Source: Nitrososphaera sp. (GTDB lineage: Archaea > Thermoproteota > Nitrososphaeria > Nitrososphaerales > Nitrososphaeraceae). From it: a DNA stretch of 64,000 nucleotides. Numbering within the stretch: the first letter of the stretch is position 1; each line of letters starts with the position of its first letter. Where the stretch lies: NCBI GenBank assembly GCA_029263715.1, contig JAJUFP010000007.1, positions 88,319-152,318 on the forward strand, read 5' to 3'. Made by a program: the position numbers and the translations under genes. Under the pieces are notes generated by a model. That model saw only the letters and a program-made list of their open reading frames with translations. It was not told where the DNA came from and did not search any database. Positions 15,878-25,837 of the stretch are shown here, one piece after another.

Positions 15878-17326
15878 ATGTTGAGCGCAAAGGAAGCCGG
15901 CATCACCGTCAAGAAAAATGAGGATTTTAGCGATTGGTACACACAGGTGGTGCTCAAGGCCGGTCTTGCCGATTACGCACCGGTCAAGGGGTTCATCGTT
16001 CTTAGGCCGTACGGCTATGCCATCTGGGAGTCAATCCGTGACATCCTTGACAAAAGATTCAAGGAGACCGGGCACCAGAACGGCTTTCTTCCAGTGCTGA
16101 TACCTGAAAGCCTGCTGGCGCGCGAAGAGGACCACTTTGCCGGCTTTACTCCGGAGGTGTTCTGGGTCACCAAGGCCGGGAACAACGATATCGGCGAGAG
16201 ACTGGCACTGCGGCCAACCTCAGAGACGCTGGCTTATTCCATATTCTCAAAATGGATAACCAGCTACCGGGATCTTCCCCTCAAGATCAACTTTTGGAAC
16301 ACGGCGCTGCGGGCAGAGATCAAGGCCACAAAGCCGTTTGTGCGGACGTCAGAGTTCCTCTGGCAGGAGGGCCACACAGTGCACGCCACCAAGGAGGAGG
16401 CAGAAGAAGAAGTCAGGATGATCCTTGACATTTACCGGGAGCTGATTGAAGATTATTTGGCAGTTCCTGCCATCCGCGGGTACAAAAGCGAGAAGGAAAA
16501 GTTTGTGGGCGCAGAGTACACCACCACGCTTGAAGGGATGATGGCCGACGGCCGGGCTCTGCAGATGGGCACGTCGCACCACCTTGGGCAGAACTTTTCA
16601 AAGCCCTTTGACATCAAGTATCTGGGCAGGGATACTGCCGAGCATTTCGCCTGGCAGACATCGTGGGGCGTCTCATGGCGTCTTATCGGCGCAATAATCA
16701 TGGTTCATGGCGACGACAAGGGGCTCATCTTGCCTCCCAAGGTCGCGCCCATACAGCTGGTAATAGTTCCAATCCACAAGGACAAGGACGCCGAGCTGGT
16801 CAAGGGCAAGGCCGCCGAGCTTGCAGCAGAGCTGAAATCTGCAGAAATCAGAGTCCACCTTGATGACCGCGATGAGTACACTTCCGGCTGGAAGTTCAAT
16901 GAGTGGGAGATGAAGGGCGTGCCCCTGCGCATAAACCTGGGGCCGCGGGACATAGAGAAGGGCCAGGTAGAGTTTGTCCGGCGCGACAGCCGAGAAAAGG
17001 TGCTATCAGAGCGAGGCAAGGCTATCGAGACGGCCAACCTGCTCTTGGGCAAGGTGCAGTCCGACCTGTTTGTGCGGGCAAAAAGCCTGCTGGACTCCCA
17101 CGTTACAAGGCCTGCAAATTACGAGGAATTCAAAAAAACTCTCGACGGCAAGGGCGGCTTTGTGCCTGCCGGCTGGTGCGGAAACCCGGAATGCGAGGTG
17201 CGCATCAAGGAGGAGACTGGGGCCGATATTCGAGTTATACCCTTTGACCAGGCGGGGATGCCGGAAAACTGCATCCTATGCAACGCACCATCAAAGAAGC
17301 TGGCATACTTTGGAAGGGCATACTAA
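15878..17326 (+). CDS. proS: Prolyl-tRNA synthetase (archaeal/eukaryotic type)
   Basis: A 482-residue class II synthetase that charges tRNA-Pro. Motif 2 (FVRTSEFLWQEGHTVHAT) and motif 3 (GLILPPKVAPIQLVIVPI region) are present, followed by the anticodon-binding domain and the C-terminal zinc-like domain (GWCGNPECEVRIKEETGADIRVIPF ... CILC). It ends KLAYFGRAY, typical of the archaeal ProRS type, without the bacterial insertion domain. Length is normal (about 480 aa). Confidence 0.96.
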   Translation: MLSAKEAGITVKKNEDFSDWYTQVVLKAGLADYAPVKGFIVLRPYGYAIWESIRDILDKRFKETGHQNGFLPVLIPESLLAREEDHFAGFTPEVFWVTKAGNNDIGERLALRPTSETLAYSIFSKWITSYRDLPLKINFWNTALRAEIKATKPFVRTSEFLWQEGHTVHATKEEAEEEVRMILDIYRELIEDYLAVPAIRGYKSEKEKFVGAEYTTTLEGMMADGRALQMGTSHHLGQNFSKPFDIKYLGRDTAEHFAWQTSWGVSWRLIGAIIMVHGDDKGLILPPKVAPIQLVIVPIHKDKDAELVKGKAAELAAELKSAEIRVHLDDRDEYTSGWKFNEWEMKGVPLRINLGPRDIEKGQVEFVRRDSREKVLSERGKAIETANLLLGKVQSDLFVRAKSLLDSHVTRPANYEEFKKTLDGKGGFVPAGWCGNPECEVRIKEETGADIRVIPFDQAGMPENCILCNAPSKKLAYFGRAY

Positions 17327-17355
17327 TAAGGGATTGAACCAGAGCTAGTTTACAG

Positions 17356-18000
17356 TTGGTTGGCATTGAAGACCTGTTCCCGTTTGACAATGAGCTTGGC
17401 TATCTAGGAATATTCATCATCAGCCTTCTGGCCAGCCTGGTGGTGTTCGTGCCACTGCCGTATTTCCCACTGATTATAACGGCCTCTTTTAATCACAACT
17501 TTAACCCGCACCTGATAGCTCTTGTAAGCTCGGTTGGCATTGTCATTGCCAAGACCATCATCTTCCTTGTGAGCTATTACGGCCGGAACGCGCTTTCAGA
17601 GAAGACAAGAAAGAGGATGCTTCCCCTGCAAAAGCTGGTCAGCAGATACGGCTGGCCCGGCGCGTTTATTGCCGCTGCCACGCCCATCCCTGACGATATT
17701 ATCTACATACCACTTGGCCTGGCAAAGTACAGCCCCTGGAAGTTTGCCCTGGCCACGTTTGGAGGCAAGATGGTCATGAACGAGGCCATAGTCTGGAGCT
17801 CGATATTCCTTGGCCGGCCGCTTGTAGAAGACGTGCTTTCAAGCACGACGGACGTCACGTCGCTTGTCCTGATAACGGTTGCAAGCATCGCCGTCCTTGG
17901 AGTCGTCGTATACTTCTCGCTAAAGATAGACTGGGCCAAGCTGATTGGCCGGTGGTTTCCGTGGGCTGTCGAGGATGACGAAGGAAAAAGCAAGACCTAG
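17356..18000 (+). CDS. VTT-domain (DedA/SNARE-associated-like) membrane protein
   Basis: A 214-residue integral membrane protein. The VTT core is seen at about 20-60 (VVFVPLPYFPLIITASF, then the glycine/asparagine region) and at about 95-130 (RYGWPGAFIAAATPIPDDIIYIPLGLAKYSPWKF), the conserved F-h-x-R-h-x-P-h-P-D-x-x-h block. It starts with TTG at 17356; no ATG precedes the first span. Family members are lipid scramblases or transporters. It lies 30 bp after proS and may be cotranscribed with it. Confidence 0.8.
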   Translation: MVGIEDLFPFDNELGYLGIFIISLLASLVVFVPLPYFPLIITASFNHNFNPHLIALVSSVGIVIAKTIIFLVSYYGRNALSEKTRKRMLPLQKLVSRYGWPGAFIAAATPIPDDIIYIPLGLAKYSPWKFALATFGGKMVMNEAIVWSSIFLGRPLVEDVLSSTTDVTSLVLITVASIAVLGVVVYFSLKIDWAKLIGRWFPWAVEDDEGKSKT

Positions 18001-18061
18001 CACACAATTGCCGTCTGGCTGACATCCAATTTTATGACAAGGCTTTGGCGATCAACATCCA

Positions 18062-18661
18062 TTACGTGGAGAGATGCACATCCATACTCTTAAGGATGTT
18101 AAAAGAAAATTCTCCTACCTTTACCTTCTTGTTTCCTATCATCATGGGTATCAAAAAATACAGTTTGAAATGTGCCACCAAACTTTGGATGCTGATTATT
18201 TTATCGCCTTCTAGACTAGCTTTCACTCCTTTGACTTCAGCTACCGGACTTATTTCAAACATCAATTTGAGCAGATTGTTGGGTATGGGAACTCCATTTA
18301 CCACTACTTCAAAAATAATGTCTGGTTTGATTGTTGGAAGCTTTAGAGATGGAATATCGAATCCTTTTTCAAGCCTGTTTTTAGCTTCAGAAGACAACTT
18401 GTCAAACAAACCTCTTTTGAATTCCGGCGAGGCTGCACTTGCAATTTGTTCTGCTATGGTCTGCTTGATTGTGGTCATAAGATCTCCCAGATGGATAGAA
18501 CCATCGCCCTTTCCTTTTTCTTTGAAATTTTTGTACCAATCACCCAGCAACCTGACATGCTGTAATTGATCCAATAACTCCCCGGAGTCAGAAAGTAGCA
18601 GCTGATGCACAGACTCATTCATCTTGTCTTTGATTAGTTGTTCGACGGAATCTAGGGACAT
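18062..18661 (-). CDS. Hypothetical protein downstream of the giant Ig-repeat protein
   Basis: A 199-residue, mostly helical N-terminal half (KDKMNESVHQLLLSDSGELLDQLQHV) and a beta-rich C-terminal half (PDIIFEVVVNGVPIPNNLLKLMFEISPV). No signal peptide or membrane span. Its ATG lies 7 bp after the stop of the 1056-residue surface protein, so the two form an operon. No family recognised. It may be a cytoplasmic partner of the surface protein or simply co-transcribed. Confidence 0.6.
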   Translation of the reverse strand: MSLDSVEQLIKDKMNESVHQLLLSDSGELLDQLQHVRLLGDWYKNFKEKGKGDGSIHLGDLMTTIKQTIAEQIASAASPEFKRGLFDKLSSEAKNRLEKGFDIPSLKLPTIKPDIIFEVVVNGVPIPNNLLKLMFEISPVAEVKGVKASLEGDKIISIQSLVAHFKLYFLIPMMIGNKKVKVGEFSFNILKSMDVHLST

Positions 18662-18668
18662 TTTGCAT

Positions 18669-21600
18669 TCACTCCTTTCGTAATTCCACCCTCACCCGAA
18701 TGGTAGCTGCAGGATTTCCGTATTGAGAAATTGGTGGTTTTGGCAGTGGTTTTGGTACTACGAAGTGAAACGCCGCGACTGCTCCGGCAACAGAAGGGAC
18801 AACAACCGACACAACAGTGCCTACATCAGGAGATGGTGAAGGTGGTGCCTCTGGAGGCGGCGATGCAGAAAGGGTAAAGGTGATTTTATCAGAAGCATCA
18901 CCATATCTGGCAATAATTCTCCAAGTTTCATCAAATTCGTTCTTTCTGTCTGGAAGTTGAAATTCATACGAGTACGCATTCTGGGACGAAATAGGAACCA
19001 AAAATGATTCGTATACTGCATTATCTGGTCCAAGAACATCTATTCGGACAGGTTCTTCATCGGCTTTACCGAAGACATCTCCTGAGACAATTATGGTTTC
19101 ATTGTTCAAGTAAGTTGTCTTGTCGACGGCGATTGTAATTTTAGTTGGGGGCGGCGGTCGTTCGGTTGGCCCTATCTCTATGCTAGGACTAAGGGACGGC
19201 TCATAAAGTTCATCGCCATCAAATCTACCTTGAATCAATTGCATAGACGGAATTATGTCAGGCAAAACGGTAGGGTCGGAAAGAAATGAGCCGTTGGCAT
19301 CTGTTACTAATGGTTCTATTTCAATTTCAATGATGGACGAGCCAAGAAAGTGGATCGTCTTGTGCTCCATTCCTAAATCAACGTCTAGATCAACAAGCGC
19401 TCCAGATATTACAAGAGATTTTGTATCCCCGCTTACGTGAATATCGTCCTTCAGGGAGAGAGCTGTCGCGTGTTTCTTTACAGTAACAGAAACGGGGTTA
19501 CTTTTTGCCACTTCTCTTGATTCATCATCGATTAATATGGCGATTATCTCGACGCTTGGATCGCTGCTCATGACACCTGCATTGTAAATGTGATCAACTG
19601 GCCCCCACGAGTTTTCTGTTATCAGGATTCCGGTTGTAGGCGTACTGCCGTCCCCCCAGTCTACCGTGACAGTGCTGCCAGAGGGAACGGAGCTAGAGAC
19701 TGTTCCTGAAACGACTACCTTTTCTATTCCCCATTTTGGTTGGGTATTGCTAACATAGTCCAACGTTATGCCTTTATTCTGTAAATTAATGACATCCTGG
19801 TAGGTAGAGGTATTGCCTTGTGTGTCTTGGAACTCTGCTCCGATGGTTTTTACACCCTCAGCATCGGAGAATGAAAACTCGGCAGTTATTACATAGCCAT
19901 CCTTGGCGCCAACATCCTGCAAGGCAAAACCTGCTACAAATACGCCGGTATTGGGTCCTGTCTCTGTTGCTGTAACAACCGTTGATTCATTTCCAAAAGA
20001 AATGGTGATTTCTATCGACTCTGCATCAAGGAAACTCTTGTTTAAACCTGGATCCGGTATTGACAGTACAACGTTGAAGCAGTCATCGTCAGGATCGTCA
20101 CAGACGATCTCTGCCATGACGTTACTGTCGCTAGTATTTTCCACACCGTTGTTTATTGTTATCGAACCCTTGGGAGGCTCGTTAGGAAAGACGATCTCTA
20201 CGCTATCTTGTTCATCTGATGAATTACCGCCTTCATCCTCTAATTCCACTTCAATGGTTTTCACACCATCAATTTTTGAGAACGGGTAGGTGGCAACAAT
20301 AGTATCTCCATCTTCAGCACCAACATCCGACAGAGGAAACGAGGCTTCAAAAATTCCGGTATTATATCCTGTTTCTCTTGCGATGAAGGAATTTCTTGCA
20401 GGAGATAGAATGTCGACTTCGATTAAATCGATGCTTTCTTCGTCTATGTTAAGACCAGGATCTATGATCAACAGGCGTATTACATTACACGCATAGTCAT
20501 CTGAATCCCTAGAGTCATCACAAATAATTCTTGCAGTAAGATTTGTATCGATAGTGGGATCTACGTCATCGATCTTTACAGAGCCTGATGGAGGGTCTCC
20601 TATAATAATCTCGATTATTATATAGACTTCTGATTTTCTCTCACTTTCATTGCCTGCTATATCCAAGCCATAGTACGTAATCTCCACATCATCACTAACC
20701 TGGATTGGATCCGTGTATTCTTCAAACTCTTCGCCGTCAAAAGAATAGAAAATAACTGTCCCTTCTTCATCGGATGCTAGTGCAACTTCTTGATCCGAAT
20801 CAAAAGAACCTCCAGCCGGCGTAGCTGATATTGTTGGAGGCACGGTGTCTAAAACAATATCGTCATTATCACCGGATGTGTTGCCTGCGGCGTCTTCAAA
20901 CCTAGCTCCAACGCCTTTTACACCGTTATCATCGGAGAATGAAAATTCGATTACAATGGTCTGGCCGTCTTCTGCTTTTAATTCTACGAAATCAAGTTCC
21001 GCTTCGAATATTCCCGTATTGGATCCTGTCTCTGTTGCCTCTAACTTCTGTCCATGAGATGTAAGACTTAATGTTATCACGTCTTCAGTGCCGGAGCTGG
21101 AATTGAGGCCTGCATCTGCAATGGACAATGTTGCATTAACGCATCTTAGATCCAGCTTGCCTACGTCAGGATCATTACACTCGACTTGTACAACAACATT
21201 TTTGTTATTGGTGTACTCTGCGCCGTCGTTGATTATTACTGAACCTTTTGGATCGGTGGTATCCAAAATTATAGAATCATCTTTCGTTTCGGAAGGACCG
21301 GAATGTATGAAGGTTCCAGCAATAGATTTTACGCCATCAAGATTGGAGTAAGAGAACTCGGCTGTTATGGTCATCTTTGTATCCTGACCAATACCATCCG
21401 TTGAAAAGTCTGCAAAGAATATTCCCGTATTGGCTCCTGTTTCCCTAGCGGTTATCTTCTCTGTCTTCAAAAAAGAGACAACGATTGTTACTACATCAAC
21501 TGCCCGTTCATCTTCATTTAGGCCGTTATCGATAATCAATAATTCGATGTCAGTACAAGGCACCCCATCGCCAGACACAATATTGCATTCCATCTCTACA

Positions 21601-21839
21601 GTAATATCTGGGTCATTGGTATACTCATCATCTCCGTTGATTACAATTGAGTGGTAATATTCCGGAGGTACTGTAGAGGAGATGGTGGGCGGACTAATGA
21701 TGGTGGGTGGCGCGACGGCGGTCGTGTCAGCGTAATAGATGCTCGAGTAGCTACTTGCAGGCAGAAATAACAACAATAGGGGAATGAAAAGAAGAATCAG
21801 GGTAAATGAAATTCGCCTTAATATCAAGAATCGATTCAT
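18669..21839 (-). CDS. Giant cell-surface protein with Ig-like tandem repeats
   Basis: A 1056-residue exported protein. A signal peptide (about 10-30, LILLFIPLLLLFLPASSYS) is followed by four copies of a roughly 130-residue repeat. Each repeat begins with GSxxINxG, carries a Cys pair, has D/NPGLN in the middle and ends with ATETGxNTGIF plus an acidic SFSDxxGVKxxG segment. Between repeats 2 and 3 lies a chitobiase-C-terminal-like stretch (ISATPAGGSFDSDQEVAL). Then come a PKD-like domain (VTVDWGDGSTPTTG), further beta domains, a Pro-rich linker and a C-terminal span near 1005-1030. It lacks a PEF motif, so anchoring differs. Probable S-layer-associated or adhesion protein. Confidence 0.8.
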   Translation of the reverse strand: MNRFLILRRISFTLILLFIPLLLLFLPASSYSSIYYADTTAVAPPTIISPPTISSTVPPEYYHSIVINGDDEYTNDPDITVEMECNIVSGDGVPCTDIELLIIDNGLNEDERAVDVVTIVVSFLKTEKITARETGANTGIFFADFSTDGIGQDTKMTITAEFSYSNLDGVKSIAGTFIHSGPSETKDDSIILDTTDPKGSVIINDGAEYTNNKNVVVQVECNDPDVGKLDLRCVNATLSIADAGLNSSSGTEDVITLSLTSHGQKLEATETGSNTGIFEAELDFVELKAEDGQTIVIEFSFSDDNGVKGVGARFEDAAGNTSGDNDDIVLDTVPPTISATPAGGSFDSDQEVALASDEEGTVIFYSFDGEEFEEYTDPIQVSDDVEITYYGLDIAGNESERKSEVYIIIEIIIGDPPSGSVKIDDVDPTIDTNLTARIICDDSRDSDDYACNVIRLLIIDPGLNIDEESIDLIEVDILSPARNSFIARETGYNTGIFEASFPLSDVGAEDGDTIVATYPFSKIDGVKTIEVELEDEGGNSSDEQDSVEIVFPNEPPKGSITINNGVENTSDSNVMAEIVCDDPDDDCFNVVLSIPDPGLNKSFLDAESIEITISFGNESTVVTATETGPNTGVFVAGFALQDVGAKDGYVITAEFSFSDAEGVKTIGAEFQDTQGNTSTYQDVINLQNKGITLDYVSNTQPKWGIEKVVVSGTVSSSVPSGSTVTVDWGDGSTPTTGILITENSWGPVDHIYNAGVMSSDPSVEIIAILIDDESREVAKSNPVSVTVKKHATALSLKDDIHVSGDTKSLVISGALVDLDVDLGMEHKTIHFLGSSIIEIEIEPLVTDANGSFLSDPTVLPDIIPSMQLIQGRFDGDELYEPSLSPSIEIGPTERPPPPTKITIAVDKTTYLNNETIIVSGDVFGKADEEPVRIDVLGPDNAVYESFLVPISSQNAYSYEFQLPDRKNEFDETWRIIARYGDASDKITFTLSASPPPEAPPSPSPDVGTVVSVVVPSVAGAVAAFHFVVPKPLPKPPISQYGNPAATIRVRVELRKE

Positions 21840-22164
21840 TTCTAGTAATTACCATGATGACCCGTACTATATAACATATTTTCTTATGTTTATCGTATTT
21901 ATCAAATATATTGACAATAAATCAGCAGTTTTGACTAATTATAATATTTCATGCTTTTGTATTGTTCAAAGTTTTTTAAATTAATTTTATTAATCTGCCA
22001 TTCTTTTTGGGAATCATACATGATCGATCTGGAGGGGGATATGTAAGCGCTGCCTGGACGACAAAAAGTCGTTTCGCATAGATATTGTAACGATCATGCG
22101 TATGGATTGGAACCTTTTTTGAACAAATCTAATATAATTGAATTTAATATACTAAACATCGAGA

Positions 22165-23649
22165 TTGATAAAAACTTTCTTTCTTCTTGCTATTGCTCTG
22201 CTAATCTTGGCTGTGGTAGATCCGCTTTTGCAGTCAAAGGCATTTTCAAGCAGCCAAATAACTGGAAGATTAAATGAAATTGTTGGTGATGACAAAAGAC
22301 AGATCTACGTCAATTCCATAAGCCAAGCGTACATCAACAGCGAGCAGAAGAGAATCCAAATCGATCTGCTATGTAAAAATATCCGCACCTATCCCATAAA
22401 TTGTCTAGATGTTTCCTTCATAGTAACGGATTCCGATGGAAAGGAATACTCGCCCCTTTCTCTGGCGTCCATTCCTGCCATAAGGATACCAACTTTAGAC
22501 GTTATAAGAGCAGAGCTGAGATTTGTCATCCCGGCTGAAGCATCTGCGGATACTCTCGTGATTATTGACAAAGTAAGTTCCAACGTGATGACCATCGCCT
22601 TGACCCAGACCAAGGATCCTAAAGATAATCTCCCATCAGGTTCATGGAACATCACACTTAGACGCGGCGAAACGTTGTCTAGTGAAGAAAAACAGATCAA
22701 GATACATGATTTTGTACAAACAGACACTTACTACAATTTTGATATATCCGTATCAAATACTGGTAGAGAGGCTTTCAAATACGACTCGAAATATGCGCAC
22801 ATAAAGGATCAAGCCAATGTTGTTTACGATAGCACGACGTCAGAAAAGGAACCAAAGTTGAATTCAGTGACTTTGAACCCCCAAGAAACGGTTAGAGGGT
22901 GGGTGTCATTTGATGTGATAGATAAGGTCAGTACAAGGAATTTTATGTTCATCTACGATGAGCCTGATGGACCGCTTCTTAATAGTGGGGAATTTTTGGA
23001 CAGGATCGACCCTGTACTATACCTGCCGGAAAATATGACCGTCAGGAACAATACCAGACTTGGTGCCATAGTGTATTATAATGTGACAGCATTTGACGAC
23101 TATAGCAAATCTGTTCGAATTGAATGTAAACCAGAGCCAGGGGCGATTTTTGTTTTAAACAAAACAACCACTGTTAATTGTGTAGCGACTGACGAATCAG
23201 GCAATTCTACGGAAGGGTCGTTTACAATAACAGTAGTAGAGTCGTTAGGAAACAAGGTGATTGTTAATTTTGAGCATGGTGGAAAGACCTACACCGTGGT
23301 ATCGGTGTCGGAGAAGGTTCAAGTTAAAAATCTTCTTGTAAACCATGCCAACAATTCCACGATAATCGAGCTGGCACCGGGTGATAACGGCCTTGTAGAA
23401 ATGACGCTGCCCAAGGATTTGATAGACGGAATTTATGGGATTTCTATTTTGGGACAGGATGTGCCTTTTCAGAAAATATATGAAAACGAAACTTCAACTG
23501 TCATAAAATTCGATGTTGTAAAGAATGCTGGTTTGATAGAGATCTATGGAGCAAGAGTAATACCTGAATTCAGTATTGTTGCCGCCCTTGTCCTGGCGGC
23601 ATCTTTTGCTATCTCTGTTTTTATAAATTGGAAACGAAGTTCAGTTTGA
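22165..23649 (+). CDS. Surface protein with HYR-like domain and PEF-type sorting signal
   Basis: A 494-residue exported protein starting with TTG at 22165. Signal peptide at about 4-22 (TFFLLAIALLILAVVDPLL). The N-terminal third is a DUF4352-like beta domain; the middle a second beta-sandwich (FDISVSNTGREAFKYDSK). A HYR-like domain sits near 295-360 (LPENMTVRNNTRLGAIV ... VNCVATDESGNSTEG). The end is ARVIPEFSIVAALVLAAS, a PEF, one span and KRSSV. The 325 bp upstream (21840-22164) are A/T-rich with no gene; AATTTAATATAC at 22140-22151 is a likely TATA box, about 20 nt from the start. Confidence 0.8.
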   Translation: MIKTFFLLAIALLILAVVDPLLQSKAFSSSQITGRLNEIVGDDKRQIYVNSISQAYINSEQKRIQIDLLCKNIRTYPINCLDVSFIVTDSDGKEYSPLSLASIPAIRIPTLDVIRAELRFVIPAEASADTLVIIDKVSSNVMTIALTQTKDPKDNLPSGSWNITLRRGETLSSEEKQIKIHDFVQTDTYYNFDISVSNTGREAFKYDSKYAHIKDQANVVYDSTTSEKEPKLNSVTLNPQETVRGWVSFDVIDKVSTRNFMFIYDEPDGPLLNSGEFLDRIDPVLYLPENMTVRNNTRLGAIVYYNVTAFDDYSKSVRIECKPEPGAIFVLNKTTTVNCVATDESGNSTEGSFTITVVESLGNKVIVNFEHGGKTYTVVSVSEKVQVKNLLVNHANNSTIIELAPGDNGLVEMTLPKDLIDGIYGISILGQDVPFQKIYENETSTVIKFDVVKNAGLIEIYGARVIPEFSIVAALVLAASFAISVFINWKRSSV

Positions 23650-23708
23650 CAAGATGCCACATCGAAAAGACATTTCTGGACTTTCATTTTACCGTGCGGA
23701 CAATCCAT

Positions 23709-24923
23709 CTACGGGTGCCTTGATACGATACAGTCATGGTACCCGACCACGAGCTTGTCAAGGTCCGCGCGATTCTTGTCCGGAGGCGATCCAAGTACGA
23801 CAGAGATGTACCTGATCATTTTGGCAGGATCGCCTCCGCGCTCTACGCGCACGATCCCGCCGTCGTGGCTGAACCGGTCATCGCCGTATCCGATCTTTGA
23901 CGCGACGGAGCTAACGTCCCGCGGCGGCGTCGCAGACAGCAAGCCCCCCTTGATATAGCTGCCGATTCCATCCTCGCCGGTCATCATGCTTATCATGTCA
24001 GAGCAAGACGCCGAGTCGATGAGGTTTCCCTGCGCCAGCAGCGTCATAAAGCGCGCCACCTGCATTGCTGTACCTGCAAAATTGGTTACGGGGCGTTTTT
24101 GCAATCGGGCCCAACGGGCGGTCAATTTCTGGCCTGCTCTGTCATTGGGGAGCCAATCGTGGCCCGCGTAGTCCCCCGATATCCACAGGCCGGACTTCTT
24201 TGCCTCGCTAAAGAATCCGGCGGCTGCCAGGGCGCCGTTGATGTACGGGTAGCTCAGGGCCAGGATGCATTTGCTGGCGGCTTCGTTGTTAGACTGGCGT
24301 AGCATCAGCCTCATCCAGTCACGGAACTTGCCCTGAGGTGCACCAAATTCACCAATACGGTCCAGCTCGGCGTCTGTCAGTGGAGGAGCGCGTTCGGCTA
24401 GTTTCACTTCCCCGCTGGGCAGCAGAGAGAAAATTTCTGACAATTTTGGGAATCCCTGTGGAAACGAGGGAAACTTTGCATCAAGTATGGGCTTCCACGC
24501 CTTTTTCAGTTCAGCAAAGACCTTGCCTTCCCATCCTGCTGTCGCCGTCGAAAGGCCGTCGGAGATCATATTTTTTGCATGAACTTCAACCCGTCGCCGT
24601 AGCTCAAAGACGACATACATGGGATATATCTTTGCAAGGCTTCCAACATAGAGCATATCCGTGTCGTTGGAGCCAAAGTAGGGTGGGAGAGCAGGATTCC
24701 CGGTGACATCAACGACCGCGCTGCACAAATCCTTGACCTCCGGATCGCCTGAGGCGGCGCCGGCGCATGTGGTAAACCCCGAGTTTGCCATATCAAACGA
24801 CTGTATGTATGGGCTGCTAGGAAACGGTGCGATTACCGGCGTGCTTGCACTATTTGCGACTCTGGCTAGTGCCGGGGTATGAACTGTTCTCCCTCCATTG
24901 CGAGTTGTTGTTACTTCCACCAA
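23709..24923 (-). CDS. Serine beta-lactamase-like hydrolase (SxxK family)
   Basis: A 404-residue protein with the three class A beta-lactamase/PBP-type active-site elements in order. These are S-x-x-K at 95-98 (VGSLAKIY), S-N-N at 211-213 (RQSNNEAA, the S-D-N element) and K-I-G at 343-345 (SKIGYGDD, the K-T/S-G element). No signal peptide or membrane span was found, so it is probably cytoplasmic. Starts with TTG or the next codon GTG. Archaea lack murein, so the substrate is likely a peptide or ester. It is GC-rich compared with the Ig-protein block before it. Confidence 0.75.
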   Translation of the reverse strand: MVEVTTTRNGGRTVHTPALARVANSASTPVIAPFPSSPYIQSFDMANSGFTTCAGAASGDPEVKDLCSAVVDVTGNPALPPYFGSNDTDMLYVGSLAKIYPMYVVFELRRRVEVHAKNMISDGLSTATAGWEGKVFAELKKAWKPILDAKFPSFPQGFPKLSEIFSLLPSGEVKLAERAPPLTDAELDRIGEFGAPQGKFRDWMRLMLRQSNNEAASKCILALSYPYINGALAAAGFFSEAKKSGLWISGDYAGHDWLPNDRAGQKLTARWARLQKRPVTNFAGTAMQVARFMTLLAQGNLIDSASCSDMISMMTGEDGIGSYIKGGLLSATPPRDVSSVASKIGYGDDRFSHDGGIVRVERGGDPAKMIRYISVVLGSPPDKNRADLDKLVVGYHDCIVSRHP

Positions 24924-25188
24924 TTATTGGAATGCAAAAGAAAGGCTAATGAATAATGATCGCTTTCTGATACTCCCATATAGGACCGAATGTCGATTAG
25001 CAGATACAGACCAAACCAAGATAGGATCGATTTCTCTAATAACGTAGCTGGTACTGCCGGTGGGGAGATCAAGGCCCTTCTTACCAAATAACGAAAGATC
25101 TTGACGGCGAGATTTCGCAAGTTCGGGCCTGGTTATCAAATGAATCTGATGTCTTGATCTGTGGCATCCGGCGATCCTTGACCTGACC

Positions 25189-25713
25189 TCACTTTACCTT
25201 GAGGTTGACAACCAGCATCTTGTCAGAAGACTCGATCTCTGGCTTGTTTATGGCGGCCTGCTCCGCCACATAGCTGAACAGTCTGTTCAGATAATAGGAC
25301 CATTTGTACCCCATGTCGTGCTGAATTATGTAGGTGTGATGGTTGTCCTCCACAATGTGACGGTAACTGTAACCAGAGGTCTTGACCCACCTCTCCATGA
25401 ACTCAAGCAACGACTTTTCTGTATGTTTTCTGACCATCAGCAGGCTTGCGTCCTTTAGCTCCTTTGCCATGTCCTTTGCCATGCGGTCAACCTCATCTTC
25501 GCTCAATGGATCCATGAGTTTTTCTACAAGGGTCCGGCGAACAGTCATGAATCCGGCTTTGTTGGCGTGGGCATGCCATTCAACATGGGAGGTTACGATC
25601 TGATTTAACAGCGTATTGAGGCTGACCTGTTTATGTGCAGCCTCTTCTTTTAACTCGTGAAATAAGGACGTGGGAAACCTAAACGTGATGCTTATGCTCT
25701 TTGGGTTTGGCAC
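25189..25713 (-). CDS. Ribbon-helix-helix-like hypothetical protein
   Basis: A 174-residue protein beginning at a GTG (25713) with a ribbon-helix-helix-like N-terminus: ISITFRFPTSLFHELKEEAAHKQVSLNTLLNQIVTSHVEWH, i.e. strand, helix, short turn, helix. The remainder is helical and acidic, ending in a strand (DKMLVVNLKVK). A longer frame extends 83 codons upstream but has no coding character. The RHH fold suggests DNA binding; the 130-residue C-terminal part is of unknown fold and recurs in thaumarchaeal hypothetical proteins as far as I can recall. Confidence 0.6.
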   Translation of the reverse strand: MPNPKSISITFRFPTSLFHELKEEAAHKQVSLNTLLNQIVTSHVEWHAHANKAGFMTVRRTLVEKLMDPLSEDEVDRMAKDMAKELKDASLLMVRKHTEKSLLEFMERWVKTSGYSYRHIVEDNHHTYIIQHDMGYKWSYYLNRLFSYVAEQAAINKPEIESSDKMLVVNLKVK

Positions 25714-25837
25714 TAGCAGGTATAACGCGTTACTAAGATATAGGATTTGTGCAAATGCGTAATTCAGTTGCAAACGATTAAAATATTGCGCATTGTATGC
25801 ATACTGTAGATATATCCAACACGGGCATTCTGGGATT

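Noticed and set aside
24911..25139. Two overlapping short frames upstream of the hydrolase
   Set aside because: No coding character; they lie in the promoter region of the minus-strand gene.
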